Shown piece after piece: positions 10,545 through 20,750 of a stretch of DNA of 64,000 nucleotides. Below the pieces are notes generated by a model. That model saw nothing but the letters and a program-made list of their open reading frames with translations, made no database searches and had not been told where the DNA came from. A program made the position numbers and the translations under genes. Source of the DNA: Siphonodentalium dalli. Lineage: Eukaryota; Mollusca; Scaphopoda; Gadilida; Siphonodentaliidae. The first letter of the stretch is position 1. Each line of letters opens with the position of its first letter. The stretch is taken from the NCBI GenBank assembly GCA_032622095.1, contig CP136068.1:17035729-17099728 (forward strand), in the 5' to 3' direction.

Positions 10545-10770
10545 CCATAATAGATATATGGTAGCCATGGTTTCACCATAGTTACGACTGTAATTTTGTG
10601 GTATTTGCATGCCATGTTTGGGTTTACCATAATTTGGTATACCTATAGTCACAGCAATAAATTTGAAGCTATGCCATAGTAAACCCGTGGTTTAACTACA
10701 GTAGAAACGGCAGTCAGGGTAAGACTATTGCTTTGTATTTACCATATAGACTTTGACCATGCATTATATA
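10545..10770. repeat. irregular 'accatagt/accatggt' repeats
   Basis: Multiple short direct and inverted occurrences of taccatagt, taccataat and ggtttacca; a degenerate minisatellite. Confidence 0.5.
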
Positions 10771-10988
10771 CAATAATAATGATGCCAGTATTTGTCACTG
10801 TATATAATCCTTGCATGTAGAAGCATGATGTTGCGTGTTATACATTAGCGTATAAAATTGATGATAATAAAAATGTCGCTGTTCTCGCGTTCGCTCATAA
10901 ATGTGGCTTGTTGGGTGTTGCATTATTTTAAGAACAAAGATGTCAATTTCTGATAAAATGTGATGACCTGTGTGTTCTCGAAAGTGAT

Positions 10989-11557
10989 TCACAAACTAAA
11001 TAGCAAGGGAGTCTTTTGAAGTTTGATTGCGTTATCTTTTATAAACACAAATATTGTGATTTCCAAAAAAGCACACAGGCGCATAACTCCGTACTGTTCT
11101 GCTTTAATAGCATTTTGACGTAGGCTAGTGACCACAAGGTCCATCTTATCGTAGTCAGATTTGTAGTGCTCCACTTCCTCTCGAAGGTGCGTGTTTTCCG
11201 TTTCCAGCGTTTCCACTTTTTCTGTTAAGTCATTAACTTGTGCGGTGAGGTGCTTGTCGATTTAGGCTACTAACCCCTTCTTGAAAGTTTCAAACTTCTC
11301 ACTTATATTGTCTTCCAAGAACTTTTCCATGTCTGTTTTGTTGGCAAATCTTTAATTCTTTCTTCAAGTCGTTTCAGATTGTCACATACATCATGCATGA
11401 CCTTCTCACTATCAGCTGTCATAGATGTGTTACTGCTGAAACTGTCTTCGGGGAGGGGTCTCTTTTTCTCTGGTTTTTTTGCGATGTCTCTTGAGCTATT
11501 TGACCGAGACTTATCAGATGCCTTTTGTCTGTTACCCTTCTTCTCCTTATCAGCCAT
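10989..11557 (-). pseudogene. LINE ORF1-like coiled-coil protein, broken
   Basis: An ATG in good context (caccATGG) at 11557 opens a basic Ser/Lys-rich N-terminus (MADKEKKGNRQKASDKSR), then a helix (LKRLEERIKDLP). The frame shifts near 11335 and continues as MEKFLEDNISEKFETFK. An in-frame TAA interrupts it near 11262, followed by a long heptad-like coiled coil (VNDLTEKVETLETENTHL, LREEVEHYKSDYDKMDLVV) ending in a degraded EQYG. In ORF1 proteins of L1-like and other LINEs the coiled coil runs into an 'EQYsRRNnvRI' start of the RRM-like domain, which this matches in order and spacing. The RNA-binding domain itself is lost. An ordinary coiled-coil gene is the alternative. Confidence 0.5.
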
Positions 11558-12010
11558 GGTGTTTGTGTCTTATCGCTTAGCGATCCAGACACGATGAATT
11601 AGTTAGGCCCGACCTTTGGTCGAAGCTAATTAATGAAATTATTCAAACGTGACGTAAATAATTGCACAGCGTTCAGTTCTAATCCAATGTCATCGAAAAT
11701 GAGAAAGTTAGTACACAATTAGTCAAGTTGTGTACGATGACAAACATCAAACAAGTTCAAACATACATGAAAACGACCCAAGTTAGTTTCGATTCCATCA
11801 GCACTGTAGATCCATGTACGAATATTAACCAATTATACCAATAATATGCTATGAAACAGGAGCAATGTTTACATGTCCATTGTTTACATTTTCCAGCCGG
11901 AAGATCAAGAATCAATTATTTGTTTGGTTGTTTATTTCATGGTTGAGCAAAACCACAAAATCAACGAATAGCTACCCCCACCAATTAAAATAATTTTACA
12001 GTATATATAT
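11558..12010. other. non-coding, nothing recognised
   Basis: Nothing recognised beyond ordinary AT-rich sequence. Confidence 0.4.
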
Positions 12011-12011
12011 A

Positions 12012-12310
12012 AATATAAAAATTAGTCGCACCGATTCTGATAGATGGGTATACTATATGAATTTATATATGCAATATTCCCATCAATGTATGCAGTAGTT
12101 TGTGCGCCTAAGCTGACAGAATACCCTATACATCGCTAATATTGGAGTACATGGGTCCGGCGGAAGGGTCCGACGGAAAGGGTCAATACGACCTTAAATT
12201 ACTAAAATATAAGAATTAGTCGCACCGATTCTGATAGAAGGATACTATATGAACTCAAATATGCAATAATCCAATCAATTTATCCTGTAGTTGGTAGTCT
12301 GTAGTATATT
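12012..12310 (+). repeat. duplicated approx. 95-bp segment, spacing about 193 bp
   Basis: The phrases 'attagtcgcaccgattctga' and 'tatatgaa..atatgcaat' occur at about 12022 and 12215 in the same order. Confidence 0.75.
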
Positions 12311-12394
12311 TACAAATGGATGTCTGACTGTCCGCTACAGAAATTATCAGGGGGCCATCTGGAATAATCCAAACGGGTCCAGCAGCGGTGTGAC

Positions 12395-13370
12395 TAATTA
12401 CCACCCGGGACCGCCCGGGACCGCCCGGGACCACCGGGCGGCCCCACGGGGCCGTGGACACAATATCTCGACGTTATAACGTAGCGACATGCCACCTGAG
12501 GGCAACATAGAAAAATTTACTCGCTCGCTCGTCTCCGGCCGGTCATATTAACCCCACAAAGGCTAAAAGAGCCTGGGTGATTACGGGTGTCTTCGTGTGT
12601 TTTCAGACAGATTATTTTGGTGATTCGCGTAGTGCAATACACCTCAGTGTTAATTCAATATATTGACTCGTTGACGCGTCCACGGCCGATGTTATTAACC
12701 CCTCAAAATACGGTAAAATAGTGTATAAACAAAAAGAACCTTGGGACCGCCCGGGACCGCCCGGGACCGCCCGGGCGGCCCCATGGGCTCGTGGACACTA
12801 TATCTTGACGTTATAACGTAGCGACATACCCCACGAGGTCAAGCTAGAAAATGCTACTCGCTCGCTCGACTCCGGCCGGTGTTATTAACCCCTCAAAATT
12901 CGATAAAATGGTATATAAACAAAAAGAACATTGGGACCGCCCGGGTGGTCCCACGTGTCCGTGGACACAATATATCGACGTTATAACGTAGCGAGATGCC
13001 ACATGAGGGCAACACATAGAAAAATTTACTCGCTCGCTCGTCTCCGGCCGGTCATATTAACCCCACAAATGCCGATATTGGCTAAAAGAGCCTGGGGGAT
13101 TACGGGTGTCTTCGTGTGTTTTCAGACAGATTATTTTGGTGATTCGCGGTAGTGCAATACACCTGAGTGTTAATTCCATATATTGACTCGTTGACGCGTC
13201 CACGGCCGATGTTATTAACCCCTCAAAATACGGTAAAATAGTGTATAAACAAAAAGAACATTGGGACCGCCCGGGACCGCTCGTGGACATTATATCTCGA
13301 CGTTATAACGTAGCGACATACCCCACGAGGTCAACCTAGAAAATGCTACTCGTTCGCTCGACTCCGGTAT
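12395..13370 (+). repeat. CCCGGG/ACGTTATAACGT higher-order tandem repeat
   Basis: GC-rich blocks of 'gggaccgcccgggaccgccc' alternate with a core holding the perfect palindrome ACGTTATAACGT (near 12470, 12810, 12978, 13303), the phrase 'actcgctcgctcg', and 'ttattaacccctcaaaat'. Alternate cores differ (gacatgccac versus gacatacccc), giving a two-part unit of about 500 bp present about twice. Confidence 0.8.
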
Positions 13371-14221
13371 AATATAATGGGGCAGCTTAAAAATTTCTAG
13401 AGTAGCGCTGTTTGTGTCAGGGATTGAAAAGAGGAGAAGCACCAAATACGTTGAAATGTTTTTTATTGCCGATGTCCAAAACCATATTATTAGTCAATTC
13501 CATGAGTATTGAAATCTAATGACATCATTTACAGACACATAAGTTGCACACCACTCGGATCAGGGGTTGGTGGCGGAAGCTAATGAACACTGTTATTGTT
13601 GCGAAGACATTCTATTCTGTCAATGGGCACTTCGGCTGAAGGGTGCTTTGGGTCAGTCGGTATCAAAGTTTTTGCACGAAATCGTTGGAAATAGAAATGA
13701 GTTACTCTCCCATTTCCACAAGCAGCACGTACGTCAGTTTGAGTGCCGCTTCAAGATAACAAGAACAGTTATGTTGCTAACTTGTTTTGCTTTAATATTA
13801 TTGATTCCCTTCTTCAGATTTCTTGATAGCGGATGTTTTGGCTCTTGAGTCATCGACCTCCTGGTTGTGTTCATACTTGAACATATTTACAAGAAAGTAT
13901 TTCTCTTCATGTTGCGAATTCCTAAGCAAATCGACGTTTTTTTTTTCTCAACTGTGTTGAGATATTTTATAGAGGCTGTTAAATAGGCCCAATGGTAATA
14001 CTTGACCAACATTTCTACTATGTTCTCGACTTGATCCGTATGTGTAATTGTAGTGTAATTTATATCTGGATCTTGATTATCAGACAACCAAGCGGCCGCT
14101 GATTGTGATATCCAAAATGAGTGGCAATGCATATTCATAAAGTAGAGTACTATAAATATTTCATATCATTTCGCCCTACGGGTGTATAATCATATACTGT
14201 TTCTTTGTATTCAATGGACGA
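13371..14221. other. non-coding or unassigned
   Basis: A 93-codon plus-strand open frame at 13567-13848 has a C-terminal hydrophobic stretch (VMLLTCFALILLIPFF) but no recognisable domain, splice context or start context. I see no reason to call it a gene. Confidence 0.35.
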
Positions 14222-14355
14222 CGCATGGGCGTTTTATTTATAGAAATGGGGATTTTTGGGACGCATTACAAGTTATAGTGCGACCCCGATGCCGAGTCCG
14301 GTAAAAGGAGTAGTTGGGAATTTCAATTTCGTTTATTGTCGTTTACATTATTATT
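14222..14355 (+). repeat. dispersed repeat family X, copy 3
   Basis: Shares 'tttttgggacgcattacaag', 'gtgcgaccccgatgccgag' and 'aatttcaatttcgtttattg' with the other two copies. Confidence 0.65.
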
Positions 14356-14985
14356 TCATTCAGCGGGCGTCTCTCGAGACATGATTGATTGACCCATGGT
14401 TTGTTATTCGCATGCCAAGAAGTGTGAGCCGTTTAACGGGAATTCGCATGTTAACAATTAGCGCGTTATGTGTTTCTATTGTCCTTTTACCTAGTTTTTT
14501 TGCATTGTTATTTGAACATCTTCCGTGTATTTTCACGTAACATAAATCAGAATGCTATCTACTATTATACAGCACGGGGATTTGACGACTGTATAAGAAA
14601 TTTAATTAGAACATGAATCCTACGAGGTGTTTGTTTATATCGGTGTTTAACATGTTATTTAATATCGTTTAATGAACTTTTTCATTTAGTTATACGCGAC
14701 AAATATCGGCATGTTATATTCTAAATTAATTGGGATGGTAATTAATTGACCAATTCCAACGTTACGCCTTCGTGCTGTTTCTAAATGATAACTTTTCATT
14801 TCTTCGTATGTGGAATATATCGGAGCTATGAATAGAGATGTTATTAAGAGCAGTTCCAACCCTTCACATTGGTTGTTTAACATACATGTATAATGTGGTC
14901 TAATTATAAACATCATTTTATTTATGTGTACCGAGGATGCATCAGAATGCTATATGACTTGAAGAATGTACAGAAATTACCCCCC
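14356..14985. other. non-coding, nothing recognised
   Basis: No supported feature. Confidence 0.4.
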
Positions 14986-14989
14986 TTCC

Positions 14990-15470
14990 TGTGACCATGT
15001 TTTAATTGATCCTCATGGGGAGGGGGCATATTGTAATTAGTCCTCACTGGACCATGTTTTAATGGACCCTCAAGGGACTATCTTGTATTTCATCCCAGTT
15101 GGACCGTAGTTTAATCAACACTGATGACACTATATTTTTATTTTAATTAACCCTCATAATGGGACCATATATTTATTATTTAATTAAGTCACGTTATTTT
15201 AAGTTGCCTTAATGGGACCATATTTCAATTACCCCCCTCCCCCCATGGGTCCATATTTCCTTTAACCCTCATGGGACCATATTTTGATTAAAAATCAAGG
15301 TACAATTTTAATTAACCGTCATGGGACCTTATTTTATTTAACCGTGAGGTGACCATATTTTAATTTACCCTCATCGGACCATATTTCAATTAACCCTCTC
15401 TTGGTGTGATCATATTTTAATTTACCCTCATGGAACCATACATGTATTTTAATTATTCCCTATGAGATGT
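14990..15470 (+). repeat. degenerate 26-30-bp minisatellite
   Basis: About fifteen imperfect copies of 'gggaccatattttaattaac' plus 'cctcat', with variable spacing. Confidence 0.8.
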
Positions 15471-15945
15471 CATATCAGGAGTGCTTTATCTGAGGCCATT
15501 CTTAGATCAGCATTACGCCCTCCTAGGGTGGATAGTGGCAAGTATATCTTACCCTGTCGCAGGAGGTGCTGGACTAAATGTGATTAAAACATACTCGGTA
15601 TTTGCGTAATTTGATACTAAATGTGATTAGAAACGTGCTCGGTGTTTGCCTACTTGAACCAGTTGCGAAAATCGCAATTGTTTGCCTGATTATTATTCTG
15701 CATGCTATTTCATGCGCTATTCAGACCACTATTTCAAATAAAATTAGAAAAAAACATATTACATATAATCTACTACATAGGCGTTACCTATATACAGATT
15801 TTTCACAATCACCATATTAAAGTTGTCATATTGTATATATTATCGTATATATGGCTAATAATATGATATTGATGGCGTTACCTTTTCTGACTATGGTTTT
15901 CTTGTTATCCTTTGTGTGTGAGAGTAGGATTTGTGGGGTGCAGGA
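15471..15945. other. non-coding, nothing recognised
   Basis: Contains one further 'ttctgactatggttttcttg' phrase (about 15880) shared with 9750 and 10075. Confidence 0.4.
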
Positions 15946-15949
15946 CGTT

Positions 15950-17197
15950 TCGGCACCTCGTTTTCTGGACGTTTCGGCACCTGGGTTTTCGGCACTTGGT
16001 TGTTTCGGCCCAGGTGCTTGGACGTTTCGGCACTTCACCGAAGACGTTTCGGCACTTGTTTCTTTTTGTTTTCGTTTCATATATCATATTGCCTTTGCTG
16101 TTGGTAGCATCGAACGTGCAGCAGCGGAATTTCCCAATATGAATACCGACAGGCCAAGAGACAACAAACGCCAATCAACTTTACTTGTTCGTCATGCCCC
16201 AACCTGGTATATATATATTGATTTCAACTTGTTCTACCGTGGGTAGGGTTACCCAACCATTTTGGGCGTTCGGTCGCTGCACTATTTATGTGGTGCATTT
16301 TTTTTTGTTGAAATATCGTTATTGATGTCCCTCTTATATATCGCGAATAGATCGGATGGTCTGTTGTGAGAGCTATCATGTTATGACGTAGGAGCTATCG
16401 ACCAATTTGATTCTCACATCGACACGACATCAACAGCCCCTTGATATAAGTGTCTGGACTTCAAACTCCTCACTCGGGTGCAGTGTATTTGGGTATATCA
16501 GGTATTGATGGACCTCTTATATATCGGGAACCGACAGGGCTACTATGATCTGTTCAGAGAACTATCATAATATGACGTAGCGAATCGACAAACGGAATTT
16601 TGAAATCGACACCACACCCCCAGACTTTTGATAGAAGTGCCTGGACTTCAAGCTTCTCCCCTCTCGTGCAGTATGTGAGTATCTTAGCAATATCAGTATT
16701 GATGACCCTCTTATATATCGCGAACAGACAATGTTGTCTGTTCAGAGAGCTATCATAACTTGAATTGACCAACATAATTTTCACATCGACGCCGCAGCAT
16801 CAGACCATTGGTAGAACGGCCACATGTCGATATATATGAGTAAACATTGTGCATCTTGAAACGTTAACCCATGCTATACATGGTTTGCGACATGACACTA
16901 TGATTCCGTTAAACGAATCCACGATTCATGACCGTATTGCGCCTGTGTCTATAGCTGGTTAATTTTAATTTTGCCGGAGCCGATTTGAAGTGCGTCTAAT
17001 CGGTTTGGGAGTCTATCACATTTTATTGAAATAAAGAATAAAAAACAAAAATTTAGTCTTCACTCATAATTTCGTTGGTCTGAAAATTAGCAGGTGCCGA
17101 AAAGTCCAAGGTGACGAAAAGTCAGGTGCCGAAACGTCCAGGTGCCGAACGGCAACCCCAGGTGCCGAAACGTCCAGGTGCCGAAACGTCAAGCATT
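15950..17197. mobile_element. element bounded by inverted 'gacgtttcggcacctg' arrays
   Basis: The left array (about 15947-16055) has five copies of gacgtttcggcacctg-like units. The right array (about 17092-17195) has six copies in the opposite orientation (caggtgccgaaacgtc). Between them are an unremarkable stretch and a tandem repeat of about 190 bp (16311-16800). Inverted subterminal arrays are typical of foldback-type DNA elements; no transposase or target duplication was identified. Confidence 0.5.
16311..16800 (+). repeat. approx. 185-bp tandem repeat, about 2.6 units
   Basis: Each unit carries 'cctcttatatatcg', 'gagagctatcat', 'atgacgtag', a 'cacatcgac' phrase and 'gtgtctggacttcaa'. Confidence 0.8.
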
Positions 17198-18427
17198 CTT
17201 ATTTGTGTGCCCGCCCGAAGGGCGGCACATGGAAGATGGATGACTCTTCGAAGGTCGCCCTTACGCGTTTACGCCCATACGCCCCTATCATATGTGCATA
17301 CTGTTCTCCGTTTATAAAGTGTAGTCACAATACATATGTTCAACAAAATAAATAGTAGGGAGATCTGACTGCCTGATCAGGGTGGCAAACATGCAAAACA
17401 GTTTGTCTATGGATTGACCCATATGAAAGAAATATTATATAATTGAGTCGGTACGAATTTCTTTCTATCTAACTTTCAATGACCTGGGTATTTTTTTCTC
17501 AGTTTTGTTAAAGCATGGGTAACTTCATGAAATACGATGAGAGTGACAAATTCGGTATTTATAGCACGCTAGGTTCCCGTGATTTTTAGAGGTAACCAGG
17601 ATTTTTATGAGGAGATTAAAACACACATATAAATTACAGTGTCATTAATCAGTGTCATTCGTAACACAATATATATTATAGTAAAAGATGACAGACTTAT
17701 ACTCTCAAAATGTGAGAACAAACCTCATGTTAGATTTGTCAGTGTTATTCTGAAATGACCAAATCTTTAATGGAGCACATCTAGAAAAATACGGGACGGG
17801 TCATGAAAAACATACATATTCCGAAAGACAACCCTTGTGATTAACAAAACTATGCACGTATCAATATGACCAGCTGATGCGTTCATCATGCGAGTGTTAC
17901 ATAATTATGTATCACATTGGAATATATATAGATTGTAATTCATCACAGTGAGCACGCTCGTTATTAGGAAGTGATAAAGACACCCGGGATTGTTTCTTTC
18001 GGATGGACAATCAAATTTTGTTTAGATTAAATTTCAGGTATAAATGTTTATATGATGTATATCAAACAATTTACTTTAGTGTAACTTCTAAAATGTGATA
18101 TTATGGTAGTGCCATAGAGAATGATTACGATATGACTGAAACGCATTCTATTAGGAACCCGGCTGTATGAGTTGACATATTAAGCGCCACCCGAAGAAGT
18201 ATGTCGGCTTTACTAATTTTGAAAGAGTCCTCTCAATAACCCGTATGTTTCCTAAAATCACATCTAGTATGAAAAATCGACAATTTTCCCACTGATAGAC
18301 ACACAACATCATGTGAAGATTGTTCCGGAAATCCCATGGTGTGTTAATTAATGCATAAGCCTGGTAAAATCCTATCCGATTTAGTCGTTTAGCAATAACA
18401 ATAGTGTTTATACGGATAAGAACTGAA
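17198..18427. other. non-coding, nothing recognised
   Basis: About 1.2 kb of AT-rich sequence inside the putative intron with no repeat or exon that I can support. Confidence 0.4.
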
Positions 18428-18460
18428 TATAGAATATAGAATATAGAATATAGAATATAT
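18428..18460 (+). repeat. (AATATAG)n microsatellite
   Basis: Four tandem heptamers plus a partial unit. Confidence 0.85.
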
Positions 18461-19311
18461 ATTGCTGATATCTGTAAAAAATAGAAAATACGAACGTGGC
18501 GTCTTTAACCAACACGATTTGATTCATTGTATCATTGGAGAAGAATATTTATTAATTTGGTGCAAATCGGCTCTAAAAATATTTGTATCAATTTCACTTC
18601 CTCACACCTCCACATTCCTGACTCGATTGGCGCCACCTGGCATATTTTTAGCCCCGATTTCCACCAAATTGATATCTATACTTCGCTATGCTACCAGAAA
18701 TCTAATCATGTGGTTTAAATATTCTAAAGTTGTACCGTTTGGATGAGAGCCGGAGGAATGGGTCACTAACTTTGATTAGAAATCGTTTAGTTGCGGATTT
18801 CCACCAAACCTTTACTTAGTCATCTTCATGGTATAAGGAGTCTAATTGTTTGGCAAATTTAAACCACACAATTAAGACTCCTTTGAGGGAAATAATCCTG
18901 CGGCAGCTATATTTTTGTTTGGTTTGATATGTTCTAATTAGTATTATAACATGTGTCATGTGCAGTTTCTAACAATTGCTTTTTATGGGAAAATCCAAGT
19001 ATCTGTCATTATATTTTATTGAATAGCATATGTTGTTGTTGTTGTTTTTGTTGTGTTGTGAGTGATGGTACGGAAACTTGAATACATTCTCGGCATCTCA
19101 GACCAAACACAGCAATATTCATATGAGGTAAAATCAATTTGTTTTGTGAGGACACCATTACCAACGTTTTTTGTTTGTTGAGAAACCACTTTTCTGGACC
19201 ACAATCTGCTGTATAATGTTCATAGAAATCAAAAAACAAACAAAACAAAAACCAAAAGAACGCATATACAGTGTGAATGTGTGAAAACGGAACTTGCGAA
19301 TTTAAACTCAC
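18461..19311. other. non-coding, nothing recognised
   Basis: Probable intron sequence immediately downstream (minus strand) of the EGF exon; short GTT run at 19030-19055. Confidence 0.4.
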
Positions 19312-19405
19312 CTCTTGGTGGATTCTCACATATGGCCCCAGTAAAACCTTCTCCACACAGGCAGTGTATCTTGTCATTTGGCTGGCCATACATACATGGA
19401 CGAAC
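19312..19405 (-). CDS. EGF-like domain exon (internal exon, probably of the same gene as the FReD exon)
   Basis: A 94-bp minus-strand exon with a textbook acceptor (CCGCCTTTTGTTTCAG) and donor (AGAG/GTGAGT). It encodes VRPCMYGQPNDKIHCLC followed by GEGFTGAICENPPR, the C-terminal half of an EGF module: C-x-C, the G-F/Y-x-G turn and the last cysteine followed by E. The N-terminal cysteines must come from an upstream exon, and one expected cysteine between C-M-Y-G-Q and H-C seems absent. It starts in phase 0 and ends in phase 1 with G. The FReD exon at 7796 begins with AC, so splicing gives GAC and joins ENPPR directly to the D-C-x-D-L opening of the FReD. EGF modules act as spacers or protein-interaction units in secreted proteins. 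Confidence 0.8.
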
Positions 19406-19576
19406 CTGAAACAAAAGGCGGAGTGAGCTTACAGAGACACGAGGCGTTCACATTGGGTAAATGTGAAAACTCATACCAAGTTTGTAAAACCATCATCAAG
19501 AAGAATGCGCAGCATATTGTAACGCTTCCGTGGGATTCACGACGGGTGCTGCGTTGGTGCAGAATTAAATATATTA

Positions 19577-19735
19577 TACCCGTGCATTTTCTTATATAAC
19601 CGAGTCTCCAATATGGAGTCCCCCTATCGCATATATAAGAGCATGCACTGTCGCACAAGATAAATGCAAATATTGTTTGGCCAATGTATTATCTTATTTT
19701 TTGAGAGGCTCCCTATGGGATACTCACATACATCA
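19577..19735. mobile_element. old, degenerate double-hairpin MITE copy
   Basis: A hairpin at about 19580-19648 (gtgcattttcttatat.../...atataagagcatgcac) and a second half-hairpin at about 19680-19733 repeat the two-hairpin plan of the piggyBac-like MITE with many substitutions. The apex of the first is ctcc-aatat-ggag instead of cgacc-ata-ggtcg, yet it still pairs. No terminal repeats remain. Confidence 0.6.
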
Positions 19736-19867
19736 GAGGGTTTTCGCAAAATTTCATGAAGCGCCAGTATGGAAGTGTTAATTTCAAAATAAAAATCTCC
19801 AAAAAACTGAAGGAGATGTCGCGCATTGTAAGCAGTCCGTAAAGATAAACCGTTTCAGTTATATACA

Positions 19868-20045
19868 TTGTCAATCCAGGGCCCTGTTTCATGAAGGCAA
19901 CTTATGACATAGTTGGGACTAAAAATGGTCATAAGTTCAAACTTCAGTCATAAGTGCGTTTCACGAACAAAGTCTTAACCTAAGATGGTCTTAACTTTAA
20001 GACTGGTGTGAGGTGTCATAAGATATCTTAAAGTTAAGATCTACG
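19868..20045 (+). repeat. 'gggccctgtttcatgaa' dispersed repeat
   Basis: Starts with cagggccctgtttcatgaag and holds several inverted and direct versions of cttaactttaag, cttatgac and gtcataag, as in interspersed MITE-like repeats of marine invertebrates. The family assignment is from memory of the motif only. Confidence 0.45.
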
Positions 20046-20204
20046 TTGTGATCCGCAGTTGGTCCGAAATGTGGATGGGATCTAGTTCATGTATATATTA
20101 TTATAAACACATTTAACTGAATAACACCTTGCTAGCACGGAGGGGTGTTTCAGAAATGGTAGTAATTCATAACCAACTGGTAAGCTATAGCAGTGACGTG
20201 GCCA

Positions 20205-20748
20205 GTGGTTGTTTTTCTATTGGGGCCGTTTTCTGTTTAATTGAAAATACTCAGAAACTAATGGGAGGAGGACCGTGAAATCTCTAGGGAATGTAGGCAT
20301 CTAAGGGATACAGAAAATGAAGAAATCATGAGTTCAGCCCAACGCTTCACCAGGGAGTGAAATTAAAAAAATAATTATTTTTCACTATTATTATTATTAA
20401 AATACTCCACACTTTTATAATCACTTTATTTCGGAAAGTATGAGCATTAGAAAACTAAAAGTTGGTAACTATGTTGGGGCAAATGAGTTGTATGCCTTAG
20501 TCGCATAACGAATATTGTCCACGTTTATCTTGTGGAGTTATCTCCCTTTATCTGAAAAAATGTCATATTACTATATCGGGAATTATGAGGAGCAGGGCAT
20601 CCAAATTTGGACCATATGGACACCTCGATAAGCACTACTGCCCACGGGCATCAAAACTTGTGTCGCGCTTTCCCTGCGGAGTTACCGCCCATAGATAGGC
20701 ATAAACCGAATGCATTGTACTCAGCTGTACTCTACTATCATTCCATAT
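20205..20748 (+). repeat. diverged, truncated flanking copy of the 1730-bp macrosatellite
   Basis: It aligns to roughly the first 540 bp of the unit ('cggccgttttctg' at the start, 'tatcattcca' at the end) with visibly more substitutions than the copies that follow. It stops abruptly where the next unit begins. It marks the old left edge of the array. Confidence 0.8.
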
Positions 20749-20750
20749 AA

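Noticed and set aside
11379-11597. Plus-strand Ser/Phe/Leu-rich frame
   Set aside because: It is the complement of the more convincing Lys/Glu-rich coiled-coil pseudogene on the minus strand.
13567-13848. Single-pass membrane protein
   Set aside because: A hydrophobic stretch alone in a 93-codon frame; no start context, homologous domain or flanking exon signals.
19374-19658. Minus-strand 94-codon protein with several cysteines
   Set aside because: Mostly a translation of the degenerate hairpin MITE, in a different frame from the EGF exon it overlaps.
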